64,000 bases of DNA. Source: Desulfobacca acetoxidans DSM 11109 (lineage in GTDB: Bacteria; Desulfobacterota; Desulfobaccia; Desulfobaccales; Desulfobaccaceae). This document shows, in pieces, positions 26,967 through 36,017 of this stretch; the stretch's first letter is position 1; each line of letters begins with the position of its first letter. The stretch is taken from contig NC_015388.1 of NCBI RefSeq assembly GCF_000195295.1, positions 2,790,001-2,854,000 on the forward strand. Direction: 5' to 3'. A model generated the notes under the pieces. The model saw only the letters and a list, made by a program, of their open reading frames with translations. It did not search any database and had not been told where the DNA came from. The position numbers and the translations under genes were made by a program.

Positions 26967-27837
26967 GATTCTAATCATCAGCGGCAAGGGCGGCACCGGC
27001 AAGACCTCGCTGACCGGCGCCTTTGCCCATCTGGCCCACAACAAGATCACCTGCGATCTCGATGTGGATGCTCCCGATCTGCACCTGTTGCTGCACCCGA
27101 AGCGGGAGCGGGAGGAGGATTTCTACTCCGGCCACGAGGCGGTGATCGATCCTGAAAAATGCACTAACTGCGGTCTGTGCGCTTCTATGTGCCAGTACGA
27201 GGCAATTCGGGAGCATAGCCAAGGGTTTTCCGTTGACTCCCTGCGGTGCGAGGGTTGCAAGGTCTGCGTCACCTTCTGCCCAGAGGAAGCCATTCAATTT
27301 CCGGAAAGACACTGCGGTAAATGGTTCCTGTCAACCACTCGTTTCGGACCTTTAGTACATGCCCAACTCTTTCCGGGAGAAGAGAATTCGGGCAAGTTAG
27401 TTATCCTGCTAAAAAAGCAGGCTCGAGAACTGGCTGCGACGTCCGGCGCCGACCTCATTCTCTGCGACGGCGCCCCTGGCATCGGTTGTCCGGTAATCAG
27501 CTCTTTTTCGGGAGCCGACCTGGCCATTGCAGTTACCGAGCCGACCCCTTCAGGACGACACGACCTGGAGCGGGTCGCCGACCTATGCCGCCACTTTCAG
27601 ATTTCCTTGGCCGTTATCATTAATAAATTTGACCTTAACCCGGAGGAGACCGCCCGCATTGAAGCCCTGTGCCGGGAGCGGGGTCACCCGATGTTGGCGC
27701 GGCTGCCCCATGATCCTCTGATCACCAGAGCCATGATCCAGGGGTTGGTCGTCACCGAGTTGCCGGATACTGATTTCAGCCGTAAAATCAAACAGGCCTG
27801 GGCGGGCATCGAAGAACTGGCCGGTCTCCGCCATTAA
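26959..27837 (+). CDS. MinD/Mrp-type ATPase with inserted 2x[4Fe-4S] ferredoxin domain (second copy)
   Basis: This 292-residue paralogue of the preceding protein overlaps it by 8 bp. Walker A is GKGGTGKTS (9-17). The ferredoxin ligands are C68, C71, C74, C78 and C97, C100, C103, C107, followed by LCDGAPGIGCPVISSF and TEPTPSGRHDLE. The fixed tandem order after the NifX-like gene suggests that the two ATPases form a heterodimer working on one metal cofactor; that is inference. Confidence 0.9.
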   Translation: MREILIISGKGGTGKTSLTGAFAHLAHNKITCDLDVDAPDLHLLLHPKREREEDFYSGHEAVIDPEKCTNCGLCASMCQYEAIREHSQGFSVDSLRCEGCKVCVTFCPEEAIQFPERHCGKWFLSTTRFGPLVHAQLFPGEENSGKLVILLKKQARELAATSGADLILCDGAPGIGCPVISSFSGADLAIAVTEPTPSGRHDLERVADLCRHFQISLAVIINKFDLNPEETARIEALCRERGHPMLARLPHDPLITRAMIQGLVVTELPDTDFSRKIKQAWAGIEELAGLRH

Positions 27838-27916
27838 TGCAATTCTGCCGTGACCGGAACGTCTTATACTACAGGCGGGATCAAAGGGTAAGAGACGAAT
27901 CGAGAGAGGGTAAGAG

Positions 27917-28483
27917 ATGAATCAAGAGAAAGAGACCCATAAGCCCCACCAGCACGCCGGAAGATCTTCGGAACGTTTATTAAACAAAGAGATTATCCTT
28001 AAAGAACTGGATATCTTTCCAGGGGCAGTCATTCTTGACGCCGGCTGCGGCAATGGTTACATGTCCAAGGAGTTTTCCCGGATGCAGAAAAATTCTGGGA
28101 AAATATTTGCCCTTGATCCCGATAAAAATGCGATTGAAATCCTTCGTCAAGAAACACCGGGTACGAATATTACCCCGATTTTAGGTGATGTAACGAAAAC
28201 CACCGATCTGCAGGACTCATCGATTGACTTGATCTATCTCTCTACTGTTTTTCACGGGTTTTCCCGAAGCCAGATAGACGGGTTTAACAAAGAAGTCAAG
28301 CGCATATTAAAACCAAAGGGGATTTTGGCCATCGTCGAAATTAAAAAAGAACCAACCCCATTCGGGCCGCCTTTAGAAATCAGGTTTTCCCCCCAAGAAC
28401 TGAACGAGATAATCCCCCTATCCCCCAAAAAAACGGTGGAAGTAGGCCAGTTTTTTTACCTGCAACTTTTCGAAAATAAGTAA
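27917..28483 (+). CDS. Class I SAM-dependent methyltransferase
   Basis: The 188-residue protein has motif I VILDAGCGNGYM near residue 38, the acidic ALDPDKN end of strand 2, DVTKTTDLQDSSIDLIYLS, and an LKPKGILAIVEIKKE strand. It is UbiE-like in shape, with no hint of substrate. It follows the MinD genes by 79 bp on the same strand with its own ribosome site, and could belong to the same transcript. Confidence 0.85.
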   Translation: MNQEKETHKPHQHAGRSSERLLNKEIILKELDIFPGAVILDAGCGNGYMSKEFSRMQKNSGKIFALDPDKNAIEILRQETPGTNITPILGDVTKTTDLQDSSIDLIYLSTVFHGFSRSQIDGFNKEVKRILKPKGILAIVEIKKEPTPFGPPLEIRFSPQELNEIIPLSPKKTVEVGQFFYLQLFENK

Positions 28484-28497
28484 AATATACAAGTCCT

Positions 28498-28571
28498 CAT
28501 GTTCTCAAGAACACAGTGAAATTTGAAAGAATGATTGGTGGCATAGGCCTCCTGGCCTGTACATCAGCGGC
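28498..28571. repeat. Interspersed repeat, copy 2
   Basis: It matches the element at 18511-18584: CATGTTCT at the left, GAAAGAAT-ATTGGTGGC in the middle, and TAGGCCTCCTGGCCTGT then CATCAGCGGC at the right. The left part is repeated again at 28628-28660, nearer to copy 1 in sequence (CACAACGAAGCAT). Confidence 0.7.
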
Positions 28572-28696
28572 CTGTGCATCACCATGCCATCTGGAAAACC
28601 GGCACCACCTTCTTGCATATAAGTGCTCATGTTCTGCCGAACACAACGAAGCATAAAAACAGAATCGTGGTGGCTGCTCACAATAATGTTTTTGCT

Positions 28697-28725
28697 GCTC
28701 ACGGCTCACGGCTCACTGCTCACTG
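28697..28725. repeat. Heptamer tandem repeat
   Basis: Four 7-bp units, GCTCACG twice and GCTCACT twice, resemble short tandemly repeated repetitive sequences. A similar heptamer array is found near 55.1 kb. Confidence 0.75.
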
Positions 28726-28792
28726 TTTTTATATAAGGCGGGCAGACTTTTTTTTTCTGCTGGGAAATAATGCCTGCCCCTAAGCCTGCCCG

Positions 28793-29713
28793 TTACGTAA
28801 GCTCGGCAACGAGTTTCAAAAGGTGTTGCCCGTAGCTGCTTTTTTCCAGGCCGTGAGCCAAGCGGGCCATCTGAGTCCGGTCGATGTATCCCTGGCGATA
28901 GGCAATTTCTTCGATGCAGGCAATCATCAGCCCCTGGCGCTTTTCTATGGTTTCGATGAATGTTGAGGCCTCAAGCAGAGAATCATGGGTGCCGGTGTCG
29001 AGCCAGGCAAAACCCCTTCCCAAAATCTCTACGCGCAGTTCCTGCCTCCGGAGATAGTGGCAGTTTATATCAGTGATCTCCAACTCACCGCGAGCCGAGG
29101 GTATTAGACCGGCGGCAATATCCACTACCTGGTTGTCATAAAAGTATAGGCCGGGCACAGCATAATTGGACTTGGGGCGGGAGGGTTTTTCCTCAATCCC
29201 CAGCACCTGTCCGGTGGCGTCAAATTCTACCACCCCGTAGCGCTCCGGATTACTGACCCAGTAACCGAAGATCAATCCGCCGCGTTCAAGGGACAGGGAG
29301 CGCTTTAAACTTCCTTGAAAGCCATGCCCGTAGAACAAGTTGTCTCCCAGGATAAGACAGACCCGATCGCCCCCGATAAACTCCCGTCCGATGATAAAGG
29401 CCTGCGCCAATCCCTCCGGTTGCGGCTGCAGAGCATAGGAAAATCTCAGCCCTAAGTGGGACCCATCACCCAGAAGTTCCTGGAAACGAGGCAGATCTTC
29501 GGGAGTTGAAATTATCAGAATATCTCGGATGCCCGCCAACATGAGAACGGATAAGGGGTAATAGATCATCGGCTTGTTATAAATCGGCAAAAGCTGCTTG
29601 CTGACCACTTTCGTGATCGGATAGAGTCGGGTCCCCGCCCCGCCCGCGAGAATTATTCCTTTCCAACCAAGGCTGGCCTGACTTTTCCCGCCCAGATCAG
29701 ATCTATCAACCAT
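28793..29713 (-). CDS. rmlA: Glucose-1-phosphate thymidylyltransferase
   Basis: The ATG at 29711-29713 follows GAGGCAGGA; a longer start adds nine unlikely residues. The 306-residue enzyme has [64 protein letters not shown] and [14 protein letters not shown], all RmlA motifs. It makes dTDP-glucose, the entry to dTDP-rhamnose. It is on the opposite strand from rmlBCD, separated from them by an epimerase gene and an AT-rich insert. Confidence 0.95.
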   Translation of the reverse strand: MVDRSDLGGKSQASLGWKGIILAGGAGTRLYPITKVVSKQLLPIYNKPMIYYPLSVLMLAGIRDILIISTPEDLPRFQELLGDGSHLGLRFSYALQPQPEGLAQAFIIGREFIGGDRVCLILGDNLFYGHGFQGSLKRSLSLERGGLIFGYWVSNPERYGVVEFDATGQVLGIEEKPSRPKSNYAVPGLYFYDNQVVDIAAGLIPSARGELEITDINCHYLRRQELRVEILGRGFAWLDTGTHDSLLEASTFIETIEKRQGLMIACIEEIAYRQGYIDRTQMARLAHGLEKSSYGQHLLKLVAELT

Positions 29714-29814
29714 TCCTGCCTCACGTCGGTTCAAGCGCAATGATTATCTCAGCTTTGCTCACAGCCGGATGATCACGGCCACCAGACCAATTCCCTATAC
29801 CTGAAAAACTTCGT

Positions 29815-30753
29815 TTATTTCAGCAAATAGCGCTGCTGAAAGGCCTCGACCGTGCGGGTCAATCCCTCCACCAGGTTTATCCGGGGCCGCCAACCCAGTT
29901 CTTTGTGAGCCAGGGTGCTGTCCAGAGCACTTCGGCGCTGCTCTCCCGGCTTGGTCGGTCCATGCACCGGACCCTTCTTGGAACCGAGGATTTCCTGCAG
30001 TTTTAAATAGATCGTTAAAATATCAGTCTCACCCCCGGTACCGATATTAAAAGTCCCGGCTTGAGAATATTCCAGCGCCAGGAGATTGGCTGCCACAATA
30101 TCCCCCACGTAAACAAAGTCTCGGGTCTGAAGGCCATCGCCGTTGATGACGGGCTGTTCCTGGGCCAGGAATTTCTCAATAAAGATGGCCACCACCCCTG
30201 CCTCCCCCAGCCCGTTCTGTCGGGGACCGTAAACATTGGCATACCGCAATCTGATGGGAATAACACCGTGTTCCCGGTGATAAAAATGCATATAGTGCTC
30301 CACTGCCAGCTTGGCGATGCCATACGGGCACTCGGGTGTCGCCCGGTCCTCTTCACCAGCCGGGACGGGCGCCTGGTCACCGTACATGGCTCCACCGGTG
30401 GAGGCAAAGATAATCTTCTCGACCTTACCCTGGACTGCCGCCTCGAAGAGGTTTAAAGAACCGAGAATATTCTCCTGGGCGTCCCTTACCGGGTCGTCCA
30501 CGGAGATCCTGACGCTCATCTGGGCGGCATGATGCACCAAAACCTGCGGTTGCCAGTGGCGGATGAAGTCAAACGTTTCCCAAGACTTGATGTCAAAGGG
30601 ATAAAATTGAGCCCCGACCGGGACGTTGTCCTGCCGCCCGGTGCTCAGATTGTCTACAATCGCTACCTCATGACCTGCCGCCAGAAAAGACTCAGCCACA
30701 TGGGAACCGATGAACCCCGCTCCCCCGGTAACCAATATACGTCTGCGGACCAT
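29815..30753 (-). CDS. NAD-dependent nucleotide-sugar epimerase (GalE-like SDR)
   Basis: The start at ATG 30751-30753 (GGAG eight bases upstream) gives 312 residues. It is an extended SDR: TGGAGFIGSHVAE, the catalytic STGGAMYG and YGIAK, then RYANVYGPRQ and RDFVYVGDIV. It is probably a UDP-glucose/GlcNAc 4-epimerase or a related enzyme for surface polysaccharide. Substrate choice cannot be fixed from motifs. Confidence 0.88.
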   Translation of the reverse strand: MVRRRILVTGGAGFIGSHVAESFLAAGHEVAIVDNLSTGRQDNVPVGAQFYPFDIKSWETFDFIRHWQPQVLVHHAAQMSVRISVDDPVRDAQENILGSLNLFEAAVQGKVEKIIFASTGGAMYGDQAPVPAGEEDRATPECPYGIAKLAVEHYMHFYHREHGVIPIRLRYANVYGPRQNGLGEAGVVAIFIEKFLAQEQPVINGDGLQTRDFVYVGDIVAANLLALEYSQAGTFNIGTGGETDILTIYLKLQEILGSKKGPVHGPTKPGEQRRSALDSTLAHKELGWRPRINLVEGLTRTVEAFQQRYLLK

Positions 30754-30983
30754 TATCAACACTCCAAGTCAGTTATTGGAAATAAAGCCAGAACCTCGGC
30801 AAGATTCTCACGCCTACTTTCGGCAACCTTATATCAGTATAAAGTGTAAGATTCTTGCAAAATAGAGGTTTTTGTCATGTTGAACGTAGTAAAAGATCTA
30901 TATCTCGTTGAAAAGAGCAGATTCTTCGCTAAAACTCCGAATGACCAGTAAGAGAGAAATCAGTTTTGTAAGAGCCTTAATGG

Positions 30984-31547
30984 TCAAAGGATATTGAGCT
31001 CCCGAGCGATCAAAATAGCCGACAACGTAAATACATCCGTTATCTCACCCTTTTTTATGGATTCAAGAACTTCACTTACTGGAAACCATTGAAATCTCGA
31101 GGTCTCGTTATCTGTTGGAAGCGTATGTTCCTGTCCTGTAAAAGTCAAAGCCGCATAAAGCTGGACTTCGGAAGATAAAAGCCCACTGTTTGGATGAACT
31201 TTACTTAACTCTACCAACTTACAAAATTTATCTGAAATTCCCGTCTCTTCTTCCAACTCTCTCAGCGCCTGCTGCCTGGAATCAGTATCTGGCGCCGCAA
31301 AACCTCTGGGTATTTCCCATACTTCTTCGCCAATCGGATAACGGAACTGGCGCACTAATCCCACTTTTCCATCCATGATTGGCAGAACTGCAACACCCTG
31401 TTTACCTTTGCACTCCATAATCCGATTGTATCGCCCCATATGTCCATTGGGAAATCTAACCCGATCAAAGTAGAGCTCTACCCAAGGATTGTTCGGATCG
31501 GAATAAACCAATATTTCCTCTTCCCGCTTGATATCATTCTCAAACAT
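30984..31547 (-). CDS. Nudix hydrolase with altered Nudix box
   Basis: The 187-residue protein resembles ADP-ribose pyrophosphatases: QFRYPIGEEVWEIPRG ahead of the Nudix helix and HPNSGLLSSEVQLYAA after it. The box reads GFAAPD-T-DSRQQAL-RELEEETGI: the REuxEE part is intact but the first conserved Glu is Thr. It overlaps the 423-residue gene by 8 bp, so the two are translated together. It probably cleaves a nucleoside diphosphate derivative. Confidence 0.85.
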   Translation of the reverse strand: MFENDIKREEEILVYSDPNNPWVELYFDRVRFPNGHMGRYNRIMECKGKQGVAVLPIMDGKVGLVRQFRYPIGEEVWEIPRGFAAPDTDSRQQALRELEEETGISDKFCKLVELSKVHPNSGLLSSEVQLYAALTFTGQEHTLPTDNETSRFQWFPVSEVLESIKKGEITDVFTLSAILIARELNIL

Positions 31548-32811
31548 CGGTTCTTCCCCTGGCGATTTTTATTATTCTTTCAGTAACGTATGATGACTGT
31601 AATTTTTCCGCTTTATTCGTTTTATATTTTAAAAAATTTTTGAAAATAATTTCTAGTGGATAACCTAATATTGATATAATAGGGTTGATATCTTGTATGC
31701 AAAGCGCAACCACTCCTGGTGCCATCCCGATTAGTAATCTAAGTAGATCACCTTCCCAATCTGATGATTTTATTGCTATATTATTTACAAAAGGTTCCAT
31801 TCCTTTTCTTAAACAATTCTTATCTCCCTCTTTCCACCAGTGATTCAAGGCTGAATTAGCAACTTTAAATATATCTCTATATTTCCCGTTATCTAACTTA
31901 CCAAGTTCGCTAATAATATCTGGTTGATAAATAAATATATCAGCCTCCCGATCTAATGTCGTAGAAGGCATACGAATTTGACTTAAAGTATAATCAACTG
32001 ATTCAAATGTACTACAGTTATGCTGTGTGGCAATTGTGGCAAGATAACAACGATCATACCAGTTCCAAATTCTTATGAGTTCATTTTTATCACTTTCACT
32101 TCTTTCTGCACTATATGACTTCTTAACTTCTGACTCGATTGAACTTCTATTATTGTAATTATACTTAATAAAATTAGAAAAATCTGTTGCAAGGCCCGGT
32201 GTTAAAATTCCGGTCTCTTGTTGTCTTTCAGTTAATAATTGTGAGATTGTGTTGTCAAAAGAAAACTCTGAATTCCAAGGCCTTGTGCATAAATAACTTT
32301 TTTTTTGCGCCTCAAACCAAACCGCCCAGCTATTTTCTAATCTTTCTACATTTTCCTTATCAACCTCCATTTCACGAAATAATTTTAGAATATCCGTCCA
32401 ATCTGTTACTTCGCTTTCCGACCTCTTTTCCAATTCTTCAGTTACATGTTCTCTTTGTTCATCATCTTCAATAGCGGAAAATTGGAAAGATTTCAGTTTG
32501 TCAGCGCCGGTTTTTTTTACAAGTCCTATAAGAGCCTCTTCTAATCCTTCAGACCGCGTCCTTATCTCAATGGGAGGGTCATTGTCTTCATCGGATCGCT
32601 TGACAAATTCCAACAACTCGTTTGGAGTTTCATCAAGGAAATATCTCCCGTCCAAAATCATTGCATCTGTGAGAACCAACTTCTTGTGTAAAAGGGTATC
32701 TAATCTCAGGCGACCCCGGAACAATTCGCGGTCCTTATCACGTTCAGTAGAAGGAACGCGCTGCCGCACGCTATCATAAAAGTTTGCTAGAAGGCGTGAT
32801 TCTTTTTCCAT
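31540..32811 (-). CDS. Unknown 423-residue protein coupled to a Nudix gene
   Basis: A strong ribosome site (AAAGGAGAAATCTA) precedes the ATG. The protein is mainly helical and charged. An N-terminal block with LLHKKLVLTDAMILDGRYFL looks conserved in style (residues 36-60). A Glu/Asp-rich middle follows, and a more hydrophobic C-terminal segment near 355-395 (LLIGMAPGVVALCIQDINP). No known motif is recognised. The DNA is far more AT-rich than its neighbours, and it sits with the Nudix gene inside the sugar-nucleotide region, pointing to horizontal acquisition; a defence or stress module is one guess. Confidence 0.8.
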   Translation of the reverse strand: MEKESRLLANFYDSVRQRVPSTERDKDRELFRGRLRLDTLLHKKLVLTDAMILDGRYFLDETPNELLEFVKRSDEDNDPPIEIRTRSEGLEEALIGLVKKTGADKLKSFQFSAIEDDEQREHVTEELEKRSESEVTDWTDILKLFREMEVDKENVERLENSWAVWFEAQKKSYLCTRPWNSEFSFDNTISQLLTERQQETGILTPGLATDFSNFIKYNYNNRSSIESEVKKSYSAERSESDKNELIRIWNWYDRCYLATIATQHNCSTFESVDYTLSQIRMPSTTLDREADIFIYQPDIISELGKLDNGKYRDIFKVANSALNHWWKEGDKNCLRKGMEPFVNNIAIKSSDWEGDLLRLLIGMAPGVVALCIQDINPIISILGYPLEIIFKNFLKYKTNKAEKLQSSYVTERIIKIARGRTDV

Positions 32812-33250
32812 TAGATTTCTCCTTTATGATTTTCAAAGAATAGTTCGTTCCATTCAAACATTTTTCTAAGATAAAAGTGCGAAGAAATATTTAATTGATA
32901 ATACCATAAATTGGAAATTTTTACGTGTTTTTTTGTGTCATTATTACATATCAATATTGATTCATTTTGCGACAGTCTCAAATCAGAGGATAATTTTTAA
33001 TATACAAAAAAAAGTTCAAAATCCAAAATTTCCTTGATTGACCCACGTTGCCATTAATTTATATCATAAAGCATTGAAATATTAATCTTCGCCCTCCAGG
33101 GGAGAATCAGGATAGAATAAATGACCTGGTAGATCAGACCTCCAGGTCTGACCGACATCTTTCCCGCCAGACCTGGAGGTCTGGCACTACCAGTGAAATA
33201 TTATGAATTGTTAGGGACTTCGCTCACTGTCCCAAAAAGGTGTGTCAACT
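32812..33250. other. AT-rich non-coding region with a palindrome pair
   Basis: This 439-bp region lies between the divergent 423-residue gene and rmlB. Bases 32820-33080 are very AT-rich and hold no supported gene. Two complementary palindromes follow (listed separately), then GGGACTTCGCTCACTGTCCC, a small hairpin just before rmlB. Confidence 0.5.
33135..33184. repeat. Paired GACCTCCAGGTC palindromes
   Basis: CAGACCTCCAGGTCTG (33135-33150) and its complement CAGACCTGGAGGTCTG (33169-33184) are each near-palindromic and together form a long hairpin. A related palindrome is at 13335-13354. Confidence 0.65.
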
Positions 33251-34321
33251 ATGCAAACATGGCTTGTAACCGGCGGCGCCGGGTTCATCGGCTCAAATTT
33301 TGTTCTGCAACAGCGCCGAGCCAAGGCCGCCCGCATTATCAATCTGGATAAATTAACCTATGCGGGCAATATCTATAACCTGGCTATCTTAAAGGATGAC
33401 CCGGATCATATTTTTGTTCATGGGTCTATCGGTGATCGGGAACTGGTAAGCCGTCTCCTCTCTCAATTCCGGCCGCAGGCAGTAATCCACTTTGCGGCGG
33501 AATCGCATGTAGACCGTTCTATCCAGCATCCCGAGACCTTTATCGAAACCAATGTGGTCGGCACCTTTCGCCTCTTAGAGGAGGTTCGCCAGTACTGGGG
33601 GAATCTTACCACATCGGAGAGAGAAAATTTCAGGTTTTTACAGATCTCCACAGACGAAGTTTACGGCTCACTAGGACCTGACGATCCCGCCTTTACCGAA
33701 ACCACCCCCTACGCCCCGAACAGCCCTTATGCGGCCTCCAAGGCCGCCAGTGACCACCTGGTGCGGGCCTACCACGAAACCTATGGAGTCCCGATCCTCA
33801 TCACTAATTGTTCCAATAATTACGGCCCCCTGCAATTTCCGGAAAAATTTATTCCCCTGATGATCCTCAATGCCCTGAGAGGAAAATCATTGCCCCTATA
33901 CGGAGATGGCCAAAATATTCGGGATTGGTTATATGTCGCCGATCATTGTGAAGCAGTGCACCTGGTGCTGGAACGAGGCGTCATCGGGGAGTCTTATAAC
34001 CTCGGCGGCCTGAGTGAGCAGACCAATCTGCAGGTAGTCTCCCAGATCTGTGAGATCTTGGACAGACTGGTTCCTCATGCTCAGTCGGTGCCGCACTACT
34101 CTCTAATAAAGTTTGTCCCCGATCGCCCCGGCCATGACCGCCGCTACGCCATGAATATCGGCAAGATCACGCGGGAGCTAGGGTGGAAGCCGAAGGAATC
34201 GTTTTATGACGGAATTGTTAAGACAGTTCGCTGGTATCTGGACCACCCCGATTGGGTGGAAAAAGTAGCCAGCGGCGCCTACCGCCAATGGCTGGAGCAG
34301 CAGTACGGCCAGCTTCTATGA
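33251..34321 (+). CDS. rmlB: dTDP-glucose 4,6-dehydratase
   Basis: The ATG at 33251 is preferred over a GTG nine bases upstream. The 356-residue extended SDR has TGGAGFIGSNF, AESHVDRSI, the catalytic STDEVYG (Thr-Asp-Glu) and YAASKAASD, and NNYGPLQFPEK. It converts dTDP-glucose to the 4-keto-6-deoxy sugar, the second step of dTDP-rhamnose synthesis. rmlC follows 30 bp later. Confidence 0.96.
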   Translation: MQTWLVTGGAGFIGSNFVLQQRRAKAARIINLDKLTYAGNIYNLAILKDDPDHIFVHGSIGDRELVSRLLSQFRPQAVIHFAAESHVDRSIQHPETFIETNVVGTFRLLEEVRQYWGNLTTSERENFRFLQISTDEVYGSLGPDDPAFTETTPYAPNSPYAASKAASDHLVRAYHETYGVPILITNCSNNYGPLQFPEKFIPLMILNALRGKSLPLYGDGQNIRDWLYVADHCEAVHLVLERGVIGESYNLGGLSEQTNLQVVSQICEILDRLVPHAQSVPHYSLIKFVPDRPGHDRRYAMNIGKITRELGWKPKESFYDGIVKTVRWYLDHPDWVEKVASGAYRQWLEQQYGQLL

Positions 34322-34351
34322 CCCCATCAGCCAAAGGGAGTATTGGGGCAG

Positions 34352-34909
34352 ATGAGAATTCTAGCCACAGACCTGCCGGAGATTAAACTGATCGAACCGC
34401 GGGTGTTTACCGATCGACGGGGATATTTCTTTGATATCTATCAAGCCCTGGGCTACTCGGACCATGGCATTGAGGCCAGGTTTGTGCAGGATAGCCTGTC
34501 ATATTCCCTTCATGGAGTAGTTCGGGGACTGCACTATCAGTTGCGGCGGCCCCAGGGAAAGTTGATCACGGTGCTGCAGGGCGAAGTTATCGATGTCGTG
34601 GTGGATATTCGGCTGGGCTCCAAAAATTTTGCCAGATGGACAAAGAACCTGCTTTCAGCCGATAATCACCGCCAACTGTTTGTCCCGCCAGGTTTTGCCC
34701 ATGGTTTTACGGTTATCAGTGAAGCTGCCGCTATACTGTATAAGTGTACGGATTATTATGACCCCTTAGATGAATACGGTATTCTGTGGAACGATAGCCA
34801 CCTGGGCATCGATTGGCCGGTAACGGCACACATTCTATCCGATAAAGATGCAAGACTTCCCCTCTTACGGGATGTCCCGGATAACCTGCTGCCACAATTA
34901 ACCGACTGA
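34352..34909 (+). CDS. rmlC: dTDP-4-dehydrorhamnose 3,5-epimerase
   Basis: The start at ATG 34352 gives 185 residues, the usual length. Cupin motifs are clear: FTDRRGYFFDIYQ, FVQDSLSYS, VVRGLHYQ with the catalytic His, and FVPPGFAHGFTV. It is the third enzyme of the rhamnose pathway, between rmlB and rmlD. Confidence 0.95.
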   Translation: MRILATDLPEIKLIEPRVFTDRRGYFFDIYQALGYSDHGIEARFVQDSLSYSLHGVVRGLHYQLRRPQGKLITVLQGEVIDVVVDIRLGSKNFARWTKNLLSADNHRQLFVPPGFAHGFTVISEAAAILYKCTDYYDPLDEYGILWNDSHLGIDWPVTAHILSDKDARLPLLRDVPDNLLPQLTD

Positions 34910-35046
34910 GCCTAGCACTAATGAGAGGCCAGGAACCAAAGAACAGCGGTCATCTCCCCCGCCCCCAAGCTCCGGATAGGGAACGGGAGAAAGGTTGAAA
35001 TATGAATAGTTCGTGCCGGCTTTAAGGGGCATGAGGAATCCGGGTT

Positions 35047-35940
35047 ATGAAGATAGTCTTGGTCGGCAAGAATGGGTTGTTGGGCAGAGAATGTCTCCTG
35101 GTGTTAAACCGAGCGCATGATCTGGTGGCGTTGGGCTCCAGGGAATTGGATATAACCGATGCGGTCCAGGTTGAGGAGGCTGTGCGGCGCTATCAACCCG
35201 AGGTCCTGATAAACTGTGCGGCTTATACCAGAGTGGATGCTGCCGAGCAGGAGCGGGAGTTGGCCTATCGGGTTAATGTCGTCGGCCCCCGTAACCTGGC
35301 TGCCAGTCTGGCCCGCCACGGCGGCACCCTGTTGCATATCTCCACCGATTCAGTGTTCGACGGGGAGAGGCCCGTCCCGGAACCCTATGGAGAAGACGAT
35401 GCGGTAGGCCCGCTTTCATACTACAGCCAGACCAAAGTGGCAAGCGAAACTGTCGTAAAACAGGAACTATCCCACTATATCATCGTCCGGACTGCCTGGG
35501 TCTACGGACTGCATGGTCCCAATTTTCTCAAGACCATGCTCCGACTGGCCCTCAGCAACCCCAAACCCAGGATCAAAGTGGTCAATGATCAATTCGGCTC
35601 TCTTACCTGGTCATACCGGGTGGCCGAACAACTGGCCAGGATCATAGAGGCTGGCGGCCAGGGCATTTATCATGCGACGGCTGAGGGGTATGCCACCTGG
35701 TTTGAAGTGGCCGACTACTTCCTCCGGCGGATGGGAATCGAAATCCAGATTAATCCCTGCACCACCGCCGAATATCAAACTCCCGCCAAAAGACCGAAAA
35801 ATTCCATCCTGGAAAATCGCCGGCTCAAGGATCAGGGCCTTAATCTGATGCGCCCCTGGAAAACTGATCTCGATGAATTCATCGCAAGATACCGCGAGGT
35901 CTTGCTCCAGGAAGCTATGATAACAGCAGCAAGAAGTTAG
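35047..35940 (+). CDS. rmlD: dTDP-4-dehydrorhamnose reductase
   Basis: The 297-residue SDR has GKNGLLGRE, INCAAYTRVDAAE, STDSVFDGE, the catalytic YYSQTKVASE, VRTAWVYG and RPKNSIL. It finishes dTDP-L-rhamnose for O-antigen or capsule. It follows rmlC after a 137-bp gap with its own GAGGAA site. Confidence 0.95.
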   Translation: MKIVLVGKNGLLGRECLLVLNRAHDLVALGSRELDITDAVQVEEAVRRYQPEVLINCAAYTRVDAAEQERELAYRVNVVGPRNLAASLARHGGTLLHISTDSVFDGERPVPEPYGEDDAVGPLSYYSQTKVASETVVKQELSHYIIVRTAWVYGLHGPNFLKTMLRLALSNPKPRIKVVNDQFGSLTWSYRVAEQLARIIEAGGQGIYHATAEGYATWFEVADYFLRRMGIEIQINPCTTAEYQTPAKRPKNSILENRRLKDQGLNLMRPWKTDLDEFIARYREVLLQEAMITAARS

Positions 35941-36017
35941 CCCGAACAATTCACCTGATGGCATTTTCCCTGGTGGCGCGGGCTTCCAGCCTGTGAAGAG
36001 TCATTTTCCGACCAGCA

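Larger units (their letters stand above)
28484..28792. other. Repeat-rich intergenic region
   Basis: The 309-bp gap between two convergent genes holds the second copy of the interspersed repeat (28498-28571), a partial third copy (28628-28660) and a heptamer array (28697-28725). No gene is seen. Confidence 0.6.
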
